This document shows, piece by piece, positions 36,390-44,979 of a stretch of DNA of 64,000 nucleotides. Every line of letters begins with the position of its first letter. Position 1 is the stretch's first letter. The translations under genes were made by a program, and so were the position numbers. The notes beneath the pieces were generated by a model. That model ran no database searches, had not been told where the DNA came from, and was given only the letters and a program-made list of their open reading frames with translations. The DNA comes from Pseudomonas sp. KU43P (lineage in GTDB: Bacteria > Pseudomonadota > Gammaproteobacteria > Pseudomonadales > Pseudomonadaceae): positions 4,623,501-4,687,500 of the forward strand of contig NZ_AP019365.1 of NCBI RefSeq assembly GCF_033095865.1, written 5' to 3'.

Positions 36390-38429
36390 ATGTCCGAGCC
36401 ACGTCAGATTCTCGTTACCAGCGCCCTGCCCTACGCCAATGGATCCATCCACCTTGGCCATATGCTCGAGTACATCCAGACGGACATGTGGGTTCGCTTC
36501 CAGAAGCTGCGCGGCAACCAGTGCATCTACGTCTGTGCCGACGACGCCCATGGTTCGGCCATCATGCTGCGCGCCGAGAAGGAAGGCATCACGCCCGAGC
36601 AGCTGATCGCCAGTGTGCAAGCCGAGCACAGCCGCGACTTCGCCGACTTCCTGGTGGACTTCGACAATTTCCACTCCACCCACAGCGAAGAGAACCGCGA
36701 GCTGTCCAGCCTGATCTACTCGCGCCTGCGCGAAGCCGGGCACATCGCCACCCGTTCTGTGACCCAGTACTTCGACCCGGAAAAGGGCATGTTCCTGGCC
36801 GACCGTTTCATCAAGGGCACCTGCCCCAAGTGTGCGGCCGAAGACCAGTACGGCGATAACTGCGAGAAATGCGGTGCCACCTACGCCCCGACCGAGCTGA
36901 AGAACCCGAAATCGGCGATTTCCGGTGCCACGCCGGTACTGCGCGACTCCCAGCACTTCTTCTTCAAGCTGCCGGACTTCCAGGCCATGCTGCAGCAGTG
37001 GACCCGCAGCGGCACCCTGCAGGACGCCGTGGCCAACAAGCTCGCCGAGTGGCTGGACTCGGGCCTTCAGGAGTGGGACATCTCGCGTGACGCGCCGTAC
37101 TTCGGCTTCGAGATCCCTGGCGAGCCGGGCAAGTACTTCTACGTCTGGCTGGACGCGCCGATCGGCTACATGGCCAGCTTCAAGCATCTCTGCGCACGCC
37201 GCCCGGAGCTGGACTTCGATGCCTTCTGGAACGAAGGCTCCAAGGCCGAGCTGTACCACTTCATCGGCAAGGACATCGTCAACTTCCACGCCCTGTTCTG
37301 GCCAGCCATGCTCGAAGGCGCGGGCTTCCGCAAGCCGACCGCGGTCAACGTACACGGCTACCTGACGGTCAACGGCGCCAAGATGTCCAAGTCGCGCGGC
37401 ACTTTCATCAAGGCCCGCACCTACCTGGATCACCTGCAGCCGGAATACCTGCGCTACTACTACGCAGCCAAGCTCGGCCGTGGCGTCGACGACCTCGACC
37501 TGAACCTCGAGGACTTCGTGCAGAAGGTCAACTCGGACCTGGTCGGCAAGGTGGTGAACATCGCCAGCCGCTGCGCAGGCTTCATTCACAAAGGCAATGA
37601 AGGCGTCATGGTTGCAGGCGATGCCGCACCGGAACTGACCGAAGCCTTCCTCGCCGCAGCCCCTTCCATTGCCGACGCCTACGAAGGCCGCGACTTTGGT
37701 CGTGCCATGCGCGAAATCATGGCCCTGGCCGACCGCGCCAATGCCTGGATTGCCGACAAGGCGCCGTGGTCGCTGGCCAAGCAGGAAGGCAAGCAGGACG
37801 AAGTGCAGGCGATCTGCGCCCAGGGCATCAACCTGTTCCGTCAGCTGGTGATCTTCCTCAAGCCAGTGCTGCCATTGCTGGCCGCCGACGCCGAAGCCTT
37901 CCTCAATGTCGCGCCGCTGACCTGGAACGATCACCAATCGCGCCTGGAAAACCATCAGCTCAACCCGTTCAAGGCCCTGATGAGCCGTATCGAACCGGCC
38001 AAGGTCGAAGCCATGGTCGCCGCCAGCAAGGAAGACCTGCTGGCAGCCGAAGCCAAGGCTCCGGCCGGCAATGGCGAACTGGCCAAGGACCCACTGTCGG
38101 CAGAAATCGAGTTCGACACCTTCGCCGCCGTCGACTTGCGCGTGGCGCTGATCGTCAAGGCTGAAGCGGTGCCGGGCGCTGACAAGCTGCTGCAACTGAC
38201 CCTGGATATCGGCGACGAGCGTCGCAATGTGTTCTCGGGTATCAAGTCGGCGTATCCGGACCCGTCCAAGCTCGAAGGTCGCCTGACCATGATGGTGGCC
38301 AACCTCAAACCACGCAAAATGCGCTTTGGCGTGTCCGAAGGCATGGTCATGGCCGCCGGCCCAGGCGGCGAAGAGATCTACCTCCTCAGCCCTGACAGCG
38401 GTGCCAAACCAGGCCAGCGCATCAAGTAA
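36390..38429 (+). CDS. metG: Methionyl-tRNA synthetase
   Basis: A 679-residue class I synthetase. The HIGH motif is [15 protein letters not shown] (residues about 15-29). Zinc knuckles [18 protein letters not shown] follow at about 147-164, and KMSKS is [11 protein letters not shown]-terminal EMAPII-like tRNA-binding domain is present ([23 protein letters not shown]). The ATG at 36390 gives the usual length. The frame stays open far upstream, antisense to apbC, which I treat as chance. A terminator follows at 38437. Confidence 0.97.
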   Translation: MSEPRQILVTSALPYANGSIHLGHMLEYIQTDMWVRFQKLRGNQCIYVCADDAHGSAIMLRAEKEGITPEQLIASVQAEHSRDFADFLVDFDNFHSTHSEENRELSSLIYSRLREAGHIATRSVTQYFDPEKGMFLADRFIKGTCPKCAAEDQYGDNCEKCGATYAPTELKNPKSAISGATPVLRDSQHFFFKLPDFQAMLQQWTRSGTLQDAVANKLAEWLDSGLQEWDISRDAPYFGFEIPGEPGKYFYVWLDAPIGYMASFKHLCARRPELDFDAFWNEGSKAELYHFIGKDIVNFHALFWPAMLEGAGFRKPTAVNVHGYLTVNGAKMSKSRGTFIKARTYLDHLQPEYLRYYYAAKLGRGVDDLDLNLEDFVQKVNSDLVGKVVNIASRCAGFIHKGNEGVMVAGDAAPELTEAFLAAAPSIADAYEGRDFGRAMREIMALADRANAWIADKAPWSLAKQEGKQDEVQAICAQGINLFRQLVIFLKPVLPLLAADAEAFLNVAPLTWNDHQSRLENHQLNPFKALMSRIEPAKVEAMVAASKEDLLAAEAKAPAGNGELAKDPLSAEIEFDTFAAVDLRVALIVKAEAVPGADKLLQLTLDIGDERRNVFSGIKSAYPDPSKLEGRLTMMVANLKPRKMRFGVSEGMVMAAGPGGEEIYLLSPDSGAKPGQRIK

Positions 38430-38436
38430 GACCTTC

Positions 38437-38470
38437 TGCCCCGGCCTTAGCGCCGGGGCATTCATTTTCC
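38437..38470 (+). terminator. Terminator of metG
   Basis: TGCCCCGG / CCGGGGCA around an 8-base loop, followed by TTCATTTTCC. Confidence 0.8.
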
Positions 38471-38500
38471 CCTTCGTATGGCCGGACGCGCAGGCGAATC

Positions 38501-39067
38501 ATGGCTATCGTCATCTACATGAACGATCACGTCCTGGTTCTGGTCAGTGCTGCGCTGATCAGCCACCTGTTCCTGCAACAACAGCCGCTGTCACGCCTGC
38601 GCATGCATGTGGGCGGCATGGCGGGCGCACTGACGACCGCCTTTGGCATTCCCCTGGCGCAACTGCTGGAACGCTGGGTGGTTGCACCCTGGCAAATCGA
38701 AGCATTGCGCCTGTTCCTGCTCCTGCCCTGGTTGGCTCTGCTGGCGTGGGGCGTGGTGCAAACCCTGTCAAGATTGCGCCCCCAGTGGCCCACCGAAGGG
38801 CTGATGCTGCCCATGCTGGGCAACGCCGTTGTGCTGGGTTTGGCACTGCAGACCATGGACGCACAAGGAAACTGGTTTGCAACCTTGGGCTGCAGCGTAC
38901 TGGCGGGGCTTGGTTTCTGGCTGGCCCTGGCATTGTTCGACGACCTGCTACAACGCAGCGAGCACGCAGACGTCCCTATTGCGTTGCGTGGCCTGCCCAT
39001 CACGCTGCTCGGTGCCGGCGTGATGGCCATGGCGTTCTCGGGCTTCAACGGACTATTCACACCATGA
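38501..39067 (+). CDS. rnfA: RnfA-like membrane subunit lacking the cluster cysteines
   Basis: A 188-residue, about six-helix membrane protein homologous to RnfA/RsxA. The C-terminal match is clear: ADVPIALRGLPITLLGAGVMAMAF. RnfA normally supplies two Cys to a 2Fe-2S cluster shared with RnfE inside the membrane: LGLCPF near the N terminus and TNCAVLG in the middle. Here the first region reads FLQQQPLSRLR without Cys, and the second reads GNAVVLG with Ala in place of Cys. The only Cys (TLGCSVL) is elsewhere. Its stop overlaps (ATGA) a short scar ORF where rnfB should begin. Confidence 0.85.
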   Translation: MAIVIYMNDHVLVLVSAALISHLFLQQQPLSRLRMHVGGMAGALTTAFGIPLAQLLERWVVAPWQIEALRLFLLLPWLALLAWGVVQTLSRLRPQWPTEGLMLPMLGNAVVLGLALQTMDAQGNWFATLGCSVLAGLGFWLALALFDDLLQRSEHADVPIALRGLPITLLGAGVMAMAFSGFNGLFTP

Positions 39068-39120
39068 AGCTGACTCAGCGAATCGACGTTCTGCGGCGGC
39101 ACGACCATGGCCTTACCTGA
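39064..39120 (+). pseudogene. 18-codon rnfB-rnfC fusion scar
   Basis: MKLTQRIDVLRRHDHGLT. The ATG overlaps the rnfA stop by ATGA, as rnfB does in intact operons. The first ten residues resemble the RnfB start (M-x-L-x-Q-R-I-D-x-L). The stop lies just past the rnfD start codon, as the end of rnfC commonly does. The cysteine-rich bodies of RnfB and RnfC are missing altogether. Best read as the product of one in-frame deletion joining the first codons of rnfB to the last codons of rnfC. Confidence 0.65.
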
Positions 39121-40078
39121 CCCACGCCTGCGCAACGCCATGGGCCTGGTGCTGCTGGCCTGCATCCCAGGGCTGCTGGCATCGTTCTGGCTGCACGGCT
39201 GGGGCCTGCTGTTCAGCCTGGCGCTGTGCGTCAGCAGCGCGCTGTGCTGCGAAGCCGCCCTGCTGGCGTTGCGCGGTCAACCTGTGGCCAGCGCCCTGAA
39301 CGACGGCAGCGCCCTGGTTACCGCGATGCTGCTCGCCGTCGCCCTGCCCACCCAGGCGCCCTGGTGGCTGCCGATGACGGCCACAGCCATTGCCATCGGC
39401 CTTGGCAAGCAGGCCTTCGGCGGTGTCGGCCGGAACCTGTTCAACCCCGCAATGGTGGGCTACGCCTTCGTGCTGCTGAGTTTCCCGCTGCAGATGAACC
39501 ATTGGCCAGGGCAACTACCCGGGTTCCTGGACAGCCTGCACCTGGTGTTTGGCGGTGGCGAGCAGATCGACGCCTGGGCCAGCCCCACCGTACTCGATGG
39601 CCTGCGCCATAACCGCAGCCTGACAGTCGATGAACTGTTCGCCAGCCACCCCGGCTTCGGCAGTGTTGGCGGTCGTGGTGCCGAGTGGGTCAATCTGGCC
39701 TTTCTGTTTGGCGGCTTGTTCCTCCTGCAGCGCAGGGTTTATAGCTGGCACACACCCGCAGGCCTGCTGGGCGGGCTGACGCTGTTCAGCCTGCTGGCGT
39801 GGAATGGCTCGGGCTCGGATTCGAACGGCTCGCCATTGCTGCACCTGTTCTCCGGCTCGACCATGCTGGCGGCTTTTTTCATCGCCACCGAGCCCGTTTC
39901 CGGCCCGAAGGCAGGCCTGGCCAAGCTGTTGTTCGGCTTTGGCGCGGGCGTACTGATCTACCTGATCCGTAGCTGGGGCAGTTACCCGGATGGCACGGCA
40001 TTCGCCATCCTGCTCATGAACCTGCTGGCCCCGGCCCTCGATCGGCTCGCCGAGCGGCGCCAGCAGGCCACATCATGA
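39107..40078 (+). CDS. rnfD: RnfD-like membrane subunit
   Basis: A 323-residue inner-membrane protein of the RnfD/NqrB family. Family landmarks: LNDGSALVTAMLLAVALP, GKQAFGGVGRNLFNPAMVGYAFVLLSFP and, later, FIATEPVSGPKAG. The site of covalent FMN attachment (a Thr in an S-x-T context) may be in DAWASPTVLDGL. Its start codon lies inside the scar ORF, and it overlaps rnfG by ATGA. In a complete Rnf complex RnfD works with RnfABCEG to move electrons between ferredoxin and NADH. Confidence 0.88.
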   Translation: MALPDPRLRNAMGLVLLACIPGLLASFWLHGWGLLFSLALCVSSALCCEAALLALRGQPVASALNDGSALVTAMLLAVALPTQAPWWLPMTATAIAIGLGKQAFGGVGRNLFNPAMVGYAFVLLSFPLQMNHWPGQLPGFLDSLHLVFGGGEQIDAWASPTVLDGLRHNRSLTVDELFASHPGFGSVGGRGAEWVNLAFLFGGLFLLQRRVYSWHTPAGLLGGLTLFSLLAWNGSGSDSNGSPLLHLFSGSTMLAAFFIATEPVSGPKAGLAKLLFGFGAGVLIYLIRSWGSYPDGTAFAILLMNLLAPALDRLAERRQQATS

Positions 40079-40677
40079 GCGCGCGCATGCGCAATGCCGC
40101 CTGGTTGCTGTTAGTGGCGGGGCTGGCCGTGGCGGCAACGCTGGCATGGCGGCAGTGGACCCGTGCACCCATCATCGAAGCCGAAAAACTCTGGTATACG
40201 CGTCAGTTTCTCGCAGTGTTGCCCGAACAAAGCTATGACAACCAACCCCTGGACACACCGCTGCCGCTTCCAGGCGAGCAACCGGCACGCAGCCGAATAA
40301 CCGCCGCCTATCGCGCCACCTTGGCGATGAAGCCGACAGCAATCGTTCTAGTGAGCCAGGTCCAAGGCTATGCCGGCCCTATCCGGCTGGTCATCGCCAT
40401 CAGTGCCGAGGGGCGACTGATCGGCACGCAAGTAATCGAGCAACAGGAAAGCCCCGGCCTGGGAGGCCGCATCAGTGACCCGCAGGTCAATTGGCTAGGG
40501 CAATTCGCCAACCGTCGCCTGGACGACCGCTGGGCACTCAGGCGCGATCAGGGCGACTTTGACCAACTGGCCGGCGCGACTGTAACTTCACGTGCCGTGA
40601 TAGCTGCGCAACAGGAGGCCCTGGCCTATTTTGACCAGCATCGCACGCTGTTGCTTGGAGGCCCCGCCCATGAATAG
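40075..40677 (+). CDS. rnfG: RnfG-like flavoprotein subunit
   Basis: A 200-residue protein with one N-terminal membrane segment (about 9-24) and a periplasmic FMN-binding domain. The covalent-flavin motif is present as DQLAGATVTSRAV (about 168-180), with the Thr of GAT as acceptor. GYAGPIRLVIAIS and ESPGLGGRI are typical of RnfG/NqrC. It overlaps rnfD (ATGA) and rnfE (8 bases). Retention of the flavin motif suggests the protein is still under some selection. Confidence 0.9.
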   Translation: MSARMRNAAWLLLVAGLAVAATLAWRQWTRAPIIEAEKLWYTRQFLAVLPEQSYDNQPLDTPLPLPGEQPARSRITAAYRATLAMKPTAIVLVSQVQGYAGPIRLVIAISAEGRLIGTQVIEQQESPGLGGRISDPQVNWLGQFANRRLDDRWALRRDQGDFDQLAGATVTSRAVIAAQQEALAYFDQHRTLLLGGPAHE

Positions 40678-41194
40678 TTACTGCTTGCTGGTGGCCGGCC
40701 TTGCACCGCTGATCGGCGCTACCCAGACGCTCGCTCAGGCCGCTACCCTGGGCTGCGGCATGGTGATGCTGAGCCTTTTCCACCAGCTGTTGTTGGCCCC
40801 ACTGCGCCCACGCCTCACTGGGGCGGCGTACTGGCTGGCCAGCCTGATGCTGATTGCCGCCTTGGCCAGTTGCCTGCAACTGGCTTTGCGTGCCTGGGTA
40901 CTGCCTCTGGCCTTGTCGCTCGGACACTACCCAGCCCTGATCTGCCTGCAATGCCTGGCTGCAGACCGGCTGCTGCCGGCCGAAGGCCGCTGGCGCCAGC
41001 TGCTCGTGCACGTCGCCGGCCTGCTGCTGCTCTACCTGCTGCTCGGCGCCAGCCGTCAATGGCTGGACCAAGGCTTGGGGCTGCATGCGGCGGGCCTTAG
41101 CTTTGGCGCGTTGCTACTGCTCGGCGCACTGTTGGCCTTGTACAATCGCCTGCGTCTGGGCCACGCCCCCTCTCGACGTCAAGGAACCCGTTGA
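40670..41194 (+). CDS. rnfE: RnfE-like membrane subunit, one cluster cysteine missing
   Basis: A 174-residue membrane protein with about six hydrophobic segments, shorter than typical RnfE (about 200-230). The N-terminal LGLCPLLAVT motif of the family reads AGLAPLIGAT here, so its Cys is Ala. The second region, LICLQCLAADRLLPAEG, keeps a Cys at the place of NCxxxGRAEAF. The ATG at 40670 overlaps the rnfG end and has GGAGG upstream. Followed after 4 bases by nth, the usual neighbour of rnf operons. Confidence 0.82.
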   Translation: MNSYCLLVAGLAPLIGATQTLAQAATLGCGMVMLSLFHQLLLAPLRPRLTGAAYWLASLMLIAALASCLQLALRAWVLPLALSLGHYPALICLQCLAADRLLPAEGRWRQLLVHVAGLLLLYLLLGASRQWLDQGLGLHAAGLSFGALLLLGALLALYNRLRLGHAPSRRQGTR

Positions 41195-41198
41195 CCCC

Positions 41199-41837
41199 AT
41201 GAATGCTGCCAAACGCCTGGAGATATTTCGCAGGCTGCACGAAGACAATCCCGACCCGAAGACAGAACTGGCTTACACCACACCTTTCGAATTGCTGGTG
41301 GCTGTCACCCTCTCTGCACAGTCCACCGATGTGGGTGTCAACAAGGCTACCGCCCGCCTGTTTCCAGTCGCCAATACCCCGCAAGCCATCTATGCGCTAG
41401 GGGTCGCAGGCCTGAGCGAATACATCAAGACAATCGGCCTTTACAACAGCAAGGCCAAGAACGTCATCGAAGCCTGTCGCTTGCTGATCGAGCGCCATGG
41501 TGGCGAAGTACCACAAACCCGTGAAGCGCTCGAAGCCCTCCCGGGCGTGGGGCGTAAAACGGCCAATGTCGTGCTCAATACCGCATTCAGACAGCCAACC
41601 ATGGCGGTGGACACGCACATTTTTAGAGTGAGCAACCGCACTGGCATCGCACCCGGCAAGACTGTGCTCGAGGTGGAGAAGAAGCTGGTGAAGTTCGTGC
41701 CCAAGGACTACCTGCTCGATGCACACCATTGGCTCATTCTGCACGGGCGCTATGTCTGCCAGGCACGCAAGCCCCGGTGCGGCAGTTGCCGGATCGAAGA
41801 TTTATGCGAGTACAAGCAGAAGACATCTGACGATTGA
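41199..41837 (+). CDS. nth: Endonuclease III
   Basis: A 212-residue DNA glycosylase/AP lyase that removes oxidised pyrimidines. The helix-hairpin-helix LPGVGRKTANVVL carries the catalytic Lys, and VDTHIFRVSNR the catalytic Asp. The 4Fe-4S cluster is held by C-x6-C-x2-C-x5-C at the C terminus (CQARKPRCGSCRIEDLC). Start 41199 lies 4 bases after the rnfE stop, in keeping with operon membership. Confidence 0.97.
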   Translation: MNAAKRLEIFRRLHEDNPDPKTELAYTTPFELLVAVTLSAQSTDVGVNKATARLFPVANTPQAIYALGVAGLSEYIKTIGLYNSKAKNVIEACRLLIERHGGEVPQTREALEALPGVGRKTANVVLNTAFRQPTMAVDTHIFRVSNRTGIAPGKTVLEVEKKLVKFVPKDYLLDAHHWLILHGRYVCQARKPRCGSCRIEDLCEYKQKTSDD

Positions 41838-41941
41838 TTCGATAGCGAAAAGATATGGGTTTCGATTGAAAAAATCTTTTTTACCAGGCTTCGCTTTCTG
41901 GTTATAAGGACGGCCAATGGCCCATTGGCTTGGAGCGACCC

Positions 41942-42118
41942 ATGAGTACCGATAAAGACGACCTGTCAATCGAAGATGACTTTGCCCCCTCTGACGACGA
42001 AGCGGAGCCGCAGGTGGAAACCGCGAAGACCAACCTCAGCAAGCGTCGGACCATTGACAATCTCCTGGAAGAACGTCGCCTGAAGCGGCAACTCGCAGAT
42101 TTCGACTACGACTTGTAG
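41942..42118 (+). CDS. Small acidic PA3496-family protein
   Basis: A 58-residue protein, MSTDKDDLSIEDDFAPSDDEAEP, acidic at its start, and basic in the middle (LSKRRTIDNLLEERRLKRQL). It resembles the small conserved protein found next to nth in pseudomonads (PA3496 in P. aeruginosa), called a putative envelope integrity protein. GGAG lies 7 bases before the ATG at 41942. No membrane segment or signal peptide is visible, so the name should be used with care. Confidence 0.78.
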   Translation: MSTDKDDLSIEDDFAPSDDEAEPQVETAKTNLSKRRTIDNLLEERRLKRQLADFDYDL

Positions 42119-42125
42119 CCTGACG

Positions 42126-42152
42126 GAAAGCCTCCATTGCGGAGGCTTTCTG
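42126..42152. terminator. Terminator between the PA3496-like gene and the response regulator
   Basis: GAAAGCCTCC / GGAGGCTTTC with a 5-base loop. It lies between convergent genes and may serve both. Confidence 0.8.
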
Positions 42153-42162
42153 CAGTCAGGCT

Positions 42163-42789
42163 TCACGTCAGGCCATGCCGCCGGGCCAGTTCGATCAGGT
42201 CCACCAGCGAGTGGGCATTGAGCTTCAGCAACAATCGGGTTTTGTAGGTACTGACCGTCTTGTTGCTGAGGAACATGCTTTCGGCGATTTCCTTGTTCGA
42301 TTTCCCGCGCGCCAGTTGCTGCAGCACCATCATCTCCCTCGCCGACAGACGATCGACCATCTCCATTTCACTGCCCGCCCCCGCGCGCCCCCGCGACTTG
42401 TGCAGGGCCTGGTTGGGGAAATAGCTATAGCCGGACAGTACCGCCTTGATCGCGCTGAGCAGCTCGGTGAGTTCCTGCTGTTTGCACACATAGCCGCAAG
42501 CACCCGCCTGCATGCAGCGCATGGAAAAGTGCCCGGGTGCCTGCGACGTCAGTACCAGCACTCGGCTCCCCGGGCTGGCAGAAGATAAACGGGCAATAAC
42601 CTCCAGCCCGTCAAGTTTGGGAATACCGATATCCAGTACCACAATATCGGGGAGGTACTCCCTTGTAAGCTGCAAGGCTGCTACTCCGTTGTCGGTTTCC
42701 GCGACCACATCGTAGCCATGCCGCTCCATCAGCATGCGCACTGCCAGGCGTATGACCGGGTGGTCATCCACGATAAGGACTTTATTCAT
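42163..42789 (-). CDS. Orphan NarL/BvgA-family response regulator
   Basis: A 208-residue two-component regulator. The receiver domain (about 1-118) has acidic pocket DDHP, phospho-acceptor Asp in DIVVLDIGIPK, switch Thr/Ser in VLTSQ and Lys in YVCKQ. A LuxR-type helix-turn-helix follows: LSAREMMVLQQLARGKSNKEIAESMFLSNKTVSTYKTR. Length and motifs match the BvgA/EvgA subgroup. No sensor kinase lies nearby, so its partner is unlinked. Start at 42789 gives MNKVLIVDDHP with GGA upstream. An inverted heptad of BvgA type lies 119 bases upstream. Confidence 0.92.
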   Translation of the reverse strand: MNKVLIVDDHPVIRLAVRMLMERHGYDVVAETDNGVAALQLTREYLPDIVVLDIGIPKLDGLEVIARLSSASPGSRVLVLTSQAPGHFSMRCMQAGACGYVCKQQELTELLSAIKAVLSGYSYFPNQALHKSRGRAGAGSEMEMVDRLSAREMMVLQQLARGKSNKEIAESMFLSNKTVSTYKTRLLLKLNAHSLVDLIELARRHGLT

Positions 42790-43106
42790 GCGATATCCAT
42801 TCATTCATTATTTTGCTTTGACGACGGCTCACCATAACCGAGCCATGTGCTCAATGGCGTGTCAAACACCAGAGCAAATACATGAATAGATGAGCCTTAC
42901 GTCGTTTTAGGAATTTTCCTACAAGCAATAACTTACAAGTCACTTATCAAGAAGCTAACCCACGTGGCAAGTCAGTTGTTTTTACAGGCGCACCTTTCAA
43001 TTGCAACGGAAGATAGCGGGATCATTTTCATGGATCGGAAAAAATCCAGCATTCGGCCAGGGAGCGCCAATGGGTTTAGATAGGCAAAACGGCAGGAGAC
43101 GCCGCC
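42790..43106. promoter_or_regulatory. Divergent regulatory region with BvgA-type inverted repeat
   Basis: This 317-base, AT-rich gap lies between the regulator and a divergent membrane-protein gene. It contains TAGGAATTTTCCTA (42908-42921), two opposed copies of the TTTCCTA-type heptad bound by Bordetella BvgA. Elsewhere I saw no ORF with a ribosome site; AGGAGACGCCGCC before 43107 serves the plus-strand gene. Confidence 0.5.
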
Positions 43107-43571
43107 ATGACAAGCCAACCCGCAGCCCCATTGACCATCATCGCCGTGTTCGCCGGCATCATCGAATCTTCGGCGCTGGCAACGCTCCCCTTCCTTAGCG
43201 AGGAGAGTCAGAACCTGTATACATGGTTCCTTGTAGGGTTTCCGTTTTTTCTGACGGCGCTGTTTTTCTTGACGCTTAACTTCAACTACAAATCGCTCTA
43301 CAAACCCGAGGAAACCGGCAACGTGTACGCGCAAGCTGCCAGTGCACCGGAACATAAAGAAAAACAATCCACATTGGCCGAAACAGAACCTATCACGGTC
43401 ATGCTCTCTGGCCCCAATGCGCAACAGATGATTACCCAACAGGTACTGAAGACCTTGGCTCAGCCCCACGAATCAGGTCGCACCTGGGTGTTTTGCAATC
43501 TGGATAAACAGCAATGCTTTCGCCTGTCTGTAGATGACCTGCCAGAAAATACAGCACAGTTCATCAACTAG
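43107..43571 (+). CDS. Hypothetical two-segment membrane protein
   Basis: A 154-residue protein with two hydrophobic segments (about 8-28 and 38-60) and a soluble C-terminal part ending EDLPENTAQFIN-like. The tail has HKEKQSTLAETEP and LDKQQCFRLSVDD. No domain recognised. Base composition is lower in GC than its neighbours. A strong AGGAG precedes the ATG. It shares its upstream region with the orphan response regulator, so it is a candidate target; this is inference from position. Confidence 0.65.
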   Translation: MTSQPAAPLTIIAVFAGIIESSALATLPFLSEESQNLYTWFLVGFPFFLTALFFLTLNFNYKSLYKPEETGNVYAQAASAPEHKEKQSTLAETEPITVMLSGPNAQQMITQQVLKTLAQPHESGRTWVFCNLDKQQCFRLSVDDLPENTAQFIN

Positions 43572-43578
43572 ATGCGCA

Positions 43579-43608
43579 AAAAAAACCCCGACCGGAGTCG
43601 GGGTTCTC
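43579..43608. terminator. Bidirectional terminator, mainly for argG
   Basis: AACCCCGAC-CGGA-GTCGGGGTT. On the minus strand it is followed by eight T, a strong argG terminator. Confidence 0.9.
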
Positions 43609-43632
43609 TACAGCGCTTTGCTCAACGTGGCG

Positions 43633-44850
43633 TTAGAGCAATGCACGGCCTTTGTTCGCGGCAATGCGCATGCGCAGTGCGTTGAGCTTGATGAAGCCTG
43701 CAGCATCGGCCTGGTTGTAGGCGCCGCCGTCTTCCTCGAAGGTCGCGATGTTGGCATCGAACAGCGAATCGTCCGACTTGCGACCGACCACCGTAACGTT
43801 GCCCTTGTACAGTTTCAGGCGCACCACACCATTCACGTTGACCTGCGAAGCGTCGATCATCTGCTGCAGCATCAGACGCTCCGGGCTCCACCAGTAGCCG
43901 GTGTAGATCAAGCTGGCGTACTTCGGCATCAGCTCATCTTTCAGGTGAGCGACTTCGCGGTCCAGGGTGATCGACTCGATGGCACGGTGGGCCTTGAGCA
44001 TGATGGTGCCGCCTGGGGTTTCGTAGCAGCCACGCGACTTCATGCCCACGTAACGGTTCTCGACGATGTCCAGACGGCCGATGCCGTTGGCGCCGCCAAT
44101 GCGGTTCAGGTCGGCCAGCACGGTGGCTGGGGACTTCTCTACGCCGTCGATGGCGACGATGTCACCGTTGCGGTAGGTCAGTTCGAGGTAGGTCGCCTGG
44201 TCCGGAGCGTTCTCCGGCGAGACGCTCCAACGCCACATGTCTTCTTCGTGCTCGGTCCAGGTATCTTCCAGGACACCGCCTTCGTACGAGATGTGCAGCA
44301 AGTTGGCGTCCATCGAGTACGGCGACTTCTTCTTGCCGTGGCGCTCGATCGGGATACCGTGCTTTTCGGCGTAGTCCATCAGTTTCTCGCGGGACAGCAG
44401 GTCCCACTCGCGCCATGGTGCGATGACCTTGACGCCTGGCTTGAGCGCGTAGGCACCCAGCTCGAAACGCACCTGGTCGTTACCTTTGCCGGTGGCGCCA
44501 TGGGAAATGGCGTCGGCGCCGGTTTCGTTGGCGATCTCGATCAGGCGCTTGGCGATCAGCGGACGGGCGATGGAAGTACCCAGCAGGTACTCGCCTTCGT
44601 AGACGGTGTTGGCGCGGAACATCGGGAAGACGAAATCACGCACGAATTCTTCGCGCAGGTCGTCGATGTAGATCTCTTTGACGCCCATAGCCTGGGCTTT
44701 GGCGCGAGCCGGCTCGACTTCTTCGCCCTGCCCCAGGTCAGCGGTGAAGGTCACCACTTCGCAGTTGTAGGTATCCTGCAGCCACTTGAGAATCACCGAA
44801 GTATCAAGGCCGCCGGAATACGCCAGTACGACCTTTTTTACGTCCGCCAT
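43633..44850 (-). CDS. argG: Argininosuccinate synthase
   Basis: A 405-residue enzyme joining citrulline and aspartate with ATP in arginine synthesis. The N-terminal PP-loop is [18 protein letters not shown]. Further signatures are [14 protein letters not shown] and [15 protein letters not shown]. The length is that of the family. GGAG lies 8-9 bases before the ATG. ArgR-like half-sites lie 60-96 bases upstream, so arginine repression is likely. Confidence 0.98.
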   Translation of the reverse strand: MADVKKVVLAYSGGLDTSVILKWLQDTYNCEVVTFTADLGQGEEVEPARAKAQAMGVKEIYIDDLREEFVRDFVFPMFRANTVYEGEYLLGTSIARPLIAKRLIEIANETGADAISHGATGKGNDQVRFELGAYALKPGVKVIAPWREWDLLSREKLMDYAEKHGIPIERHGKKKSPYSMDANLLHISYEGGVLEDTWTEHEEDMWRWSVSPENAPDQATYLELTYRNGDIVAIDGVEKSPATVLADLNRIGGANGIGRLDIVENRYVGMKSRGCYETPGGTIMLKAHRAIESITLDREVAHLKDELMPKYASLIYTGYWWSPERLMLQQMIDASQVNVNGVVRLKLYKGNVTVVGRKSDDSLFDANIATFEEDGGAYNQADAAGFIKLNALRMRIAANKGRALL

Positions 44851-44909
44851 GCCATCACTCCACGGGGTTGTACGGAAAAGGCCCGATTCTACCGGCGTTA
44901 CGGATAAAT

Positions 44910-44946
44910 TTACAGTGGGGCGACAGCTTCTGACGACAAAGCGACA
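44910..44946 (-). promoter_or_regulatory. Tandem ArgR-like half-sites upstream of argG
   Basis: On the minus strand TGTCGC-N8-AA occurs at 44925-44910, and TGTCGC-N8-CA (one mismatch) at 44946-44931. They are exactly 21 bases apart in direct repeat, the arrangement reported for P. aeruginosa ArgR. Further TGTCG(C/T) words lie at 44952 and 44971 on the plus strand. Confidence 0.6.
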
Positions 44947-44979
44947 GGAACTGTCGTGGGCGCGACGCCCTGTCGCACC

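Noticed and set aside
36285..38465. 726-codon minus-strand frame opposite metG
   Set aside because: No recognisable domain; it mirrors metG codon by codon, as expected from high-GC third positions.
40728..41086. Frames in rnfE/rnfG read as signs of gene death
   Set aside because: No frameshift or stop codon was found in rnfA, rnfD, rnfG or rnfE; only rnfB and rnfC are lost.
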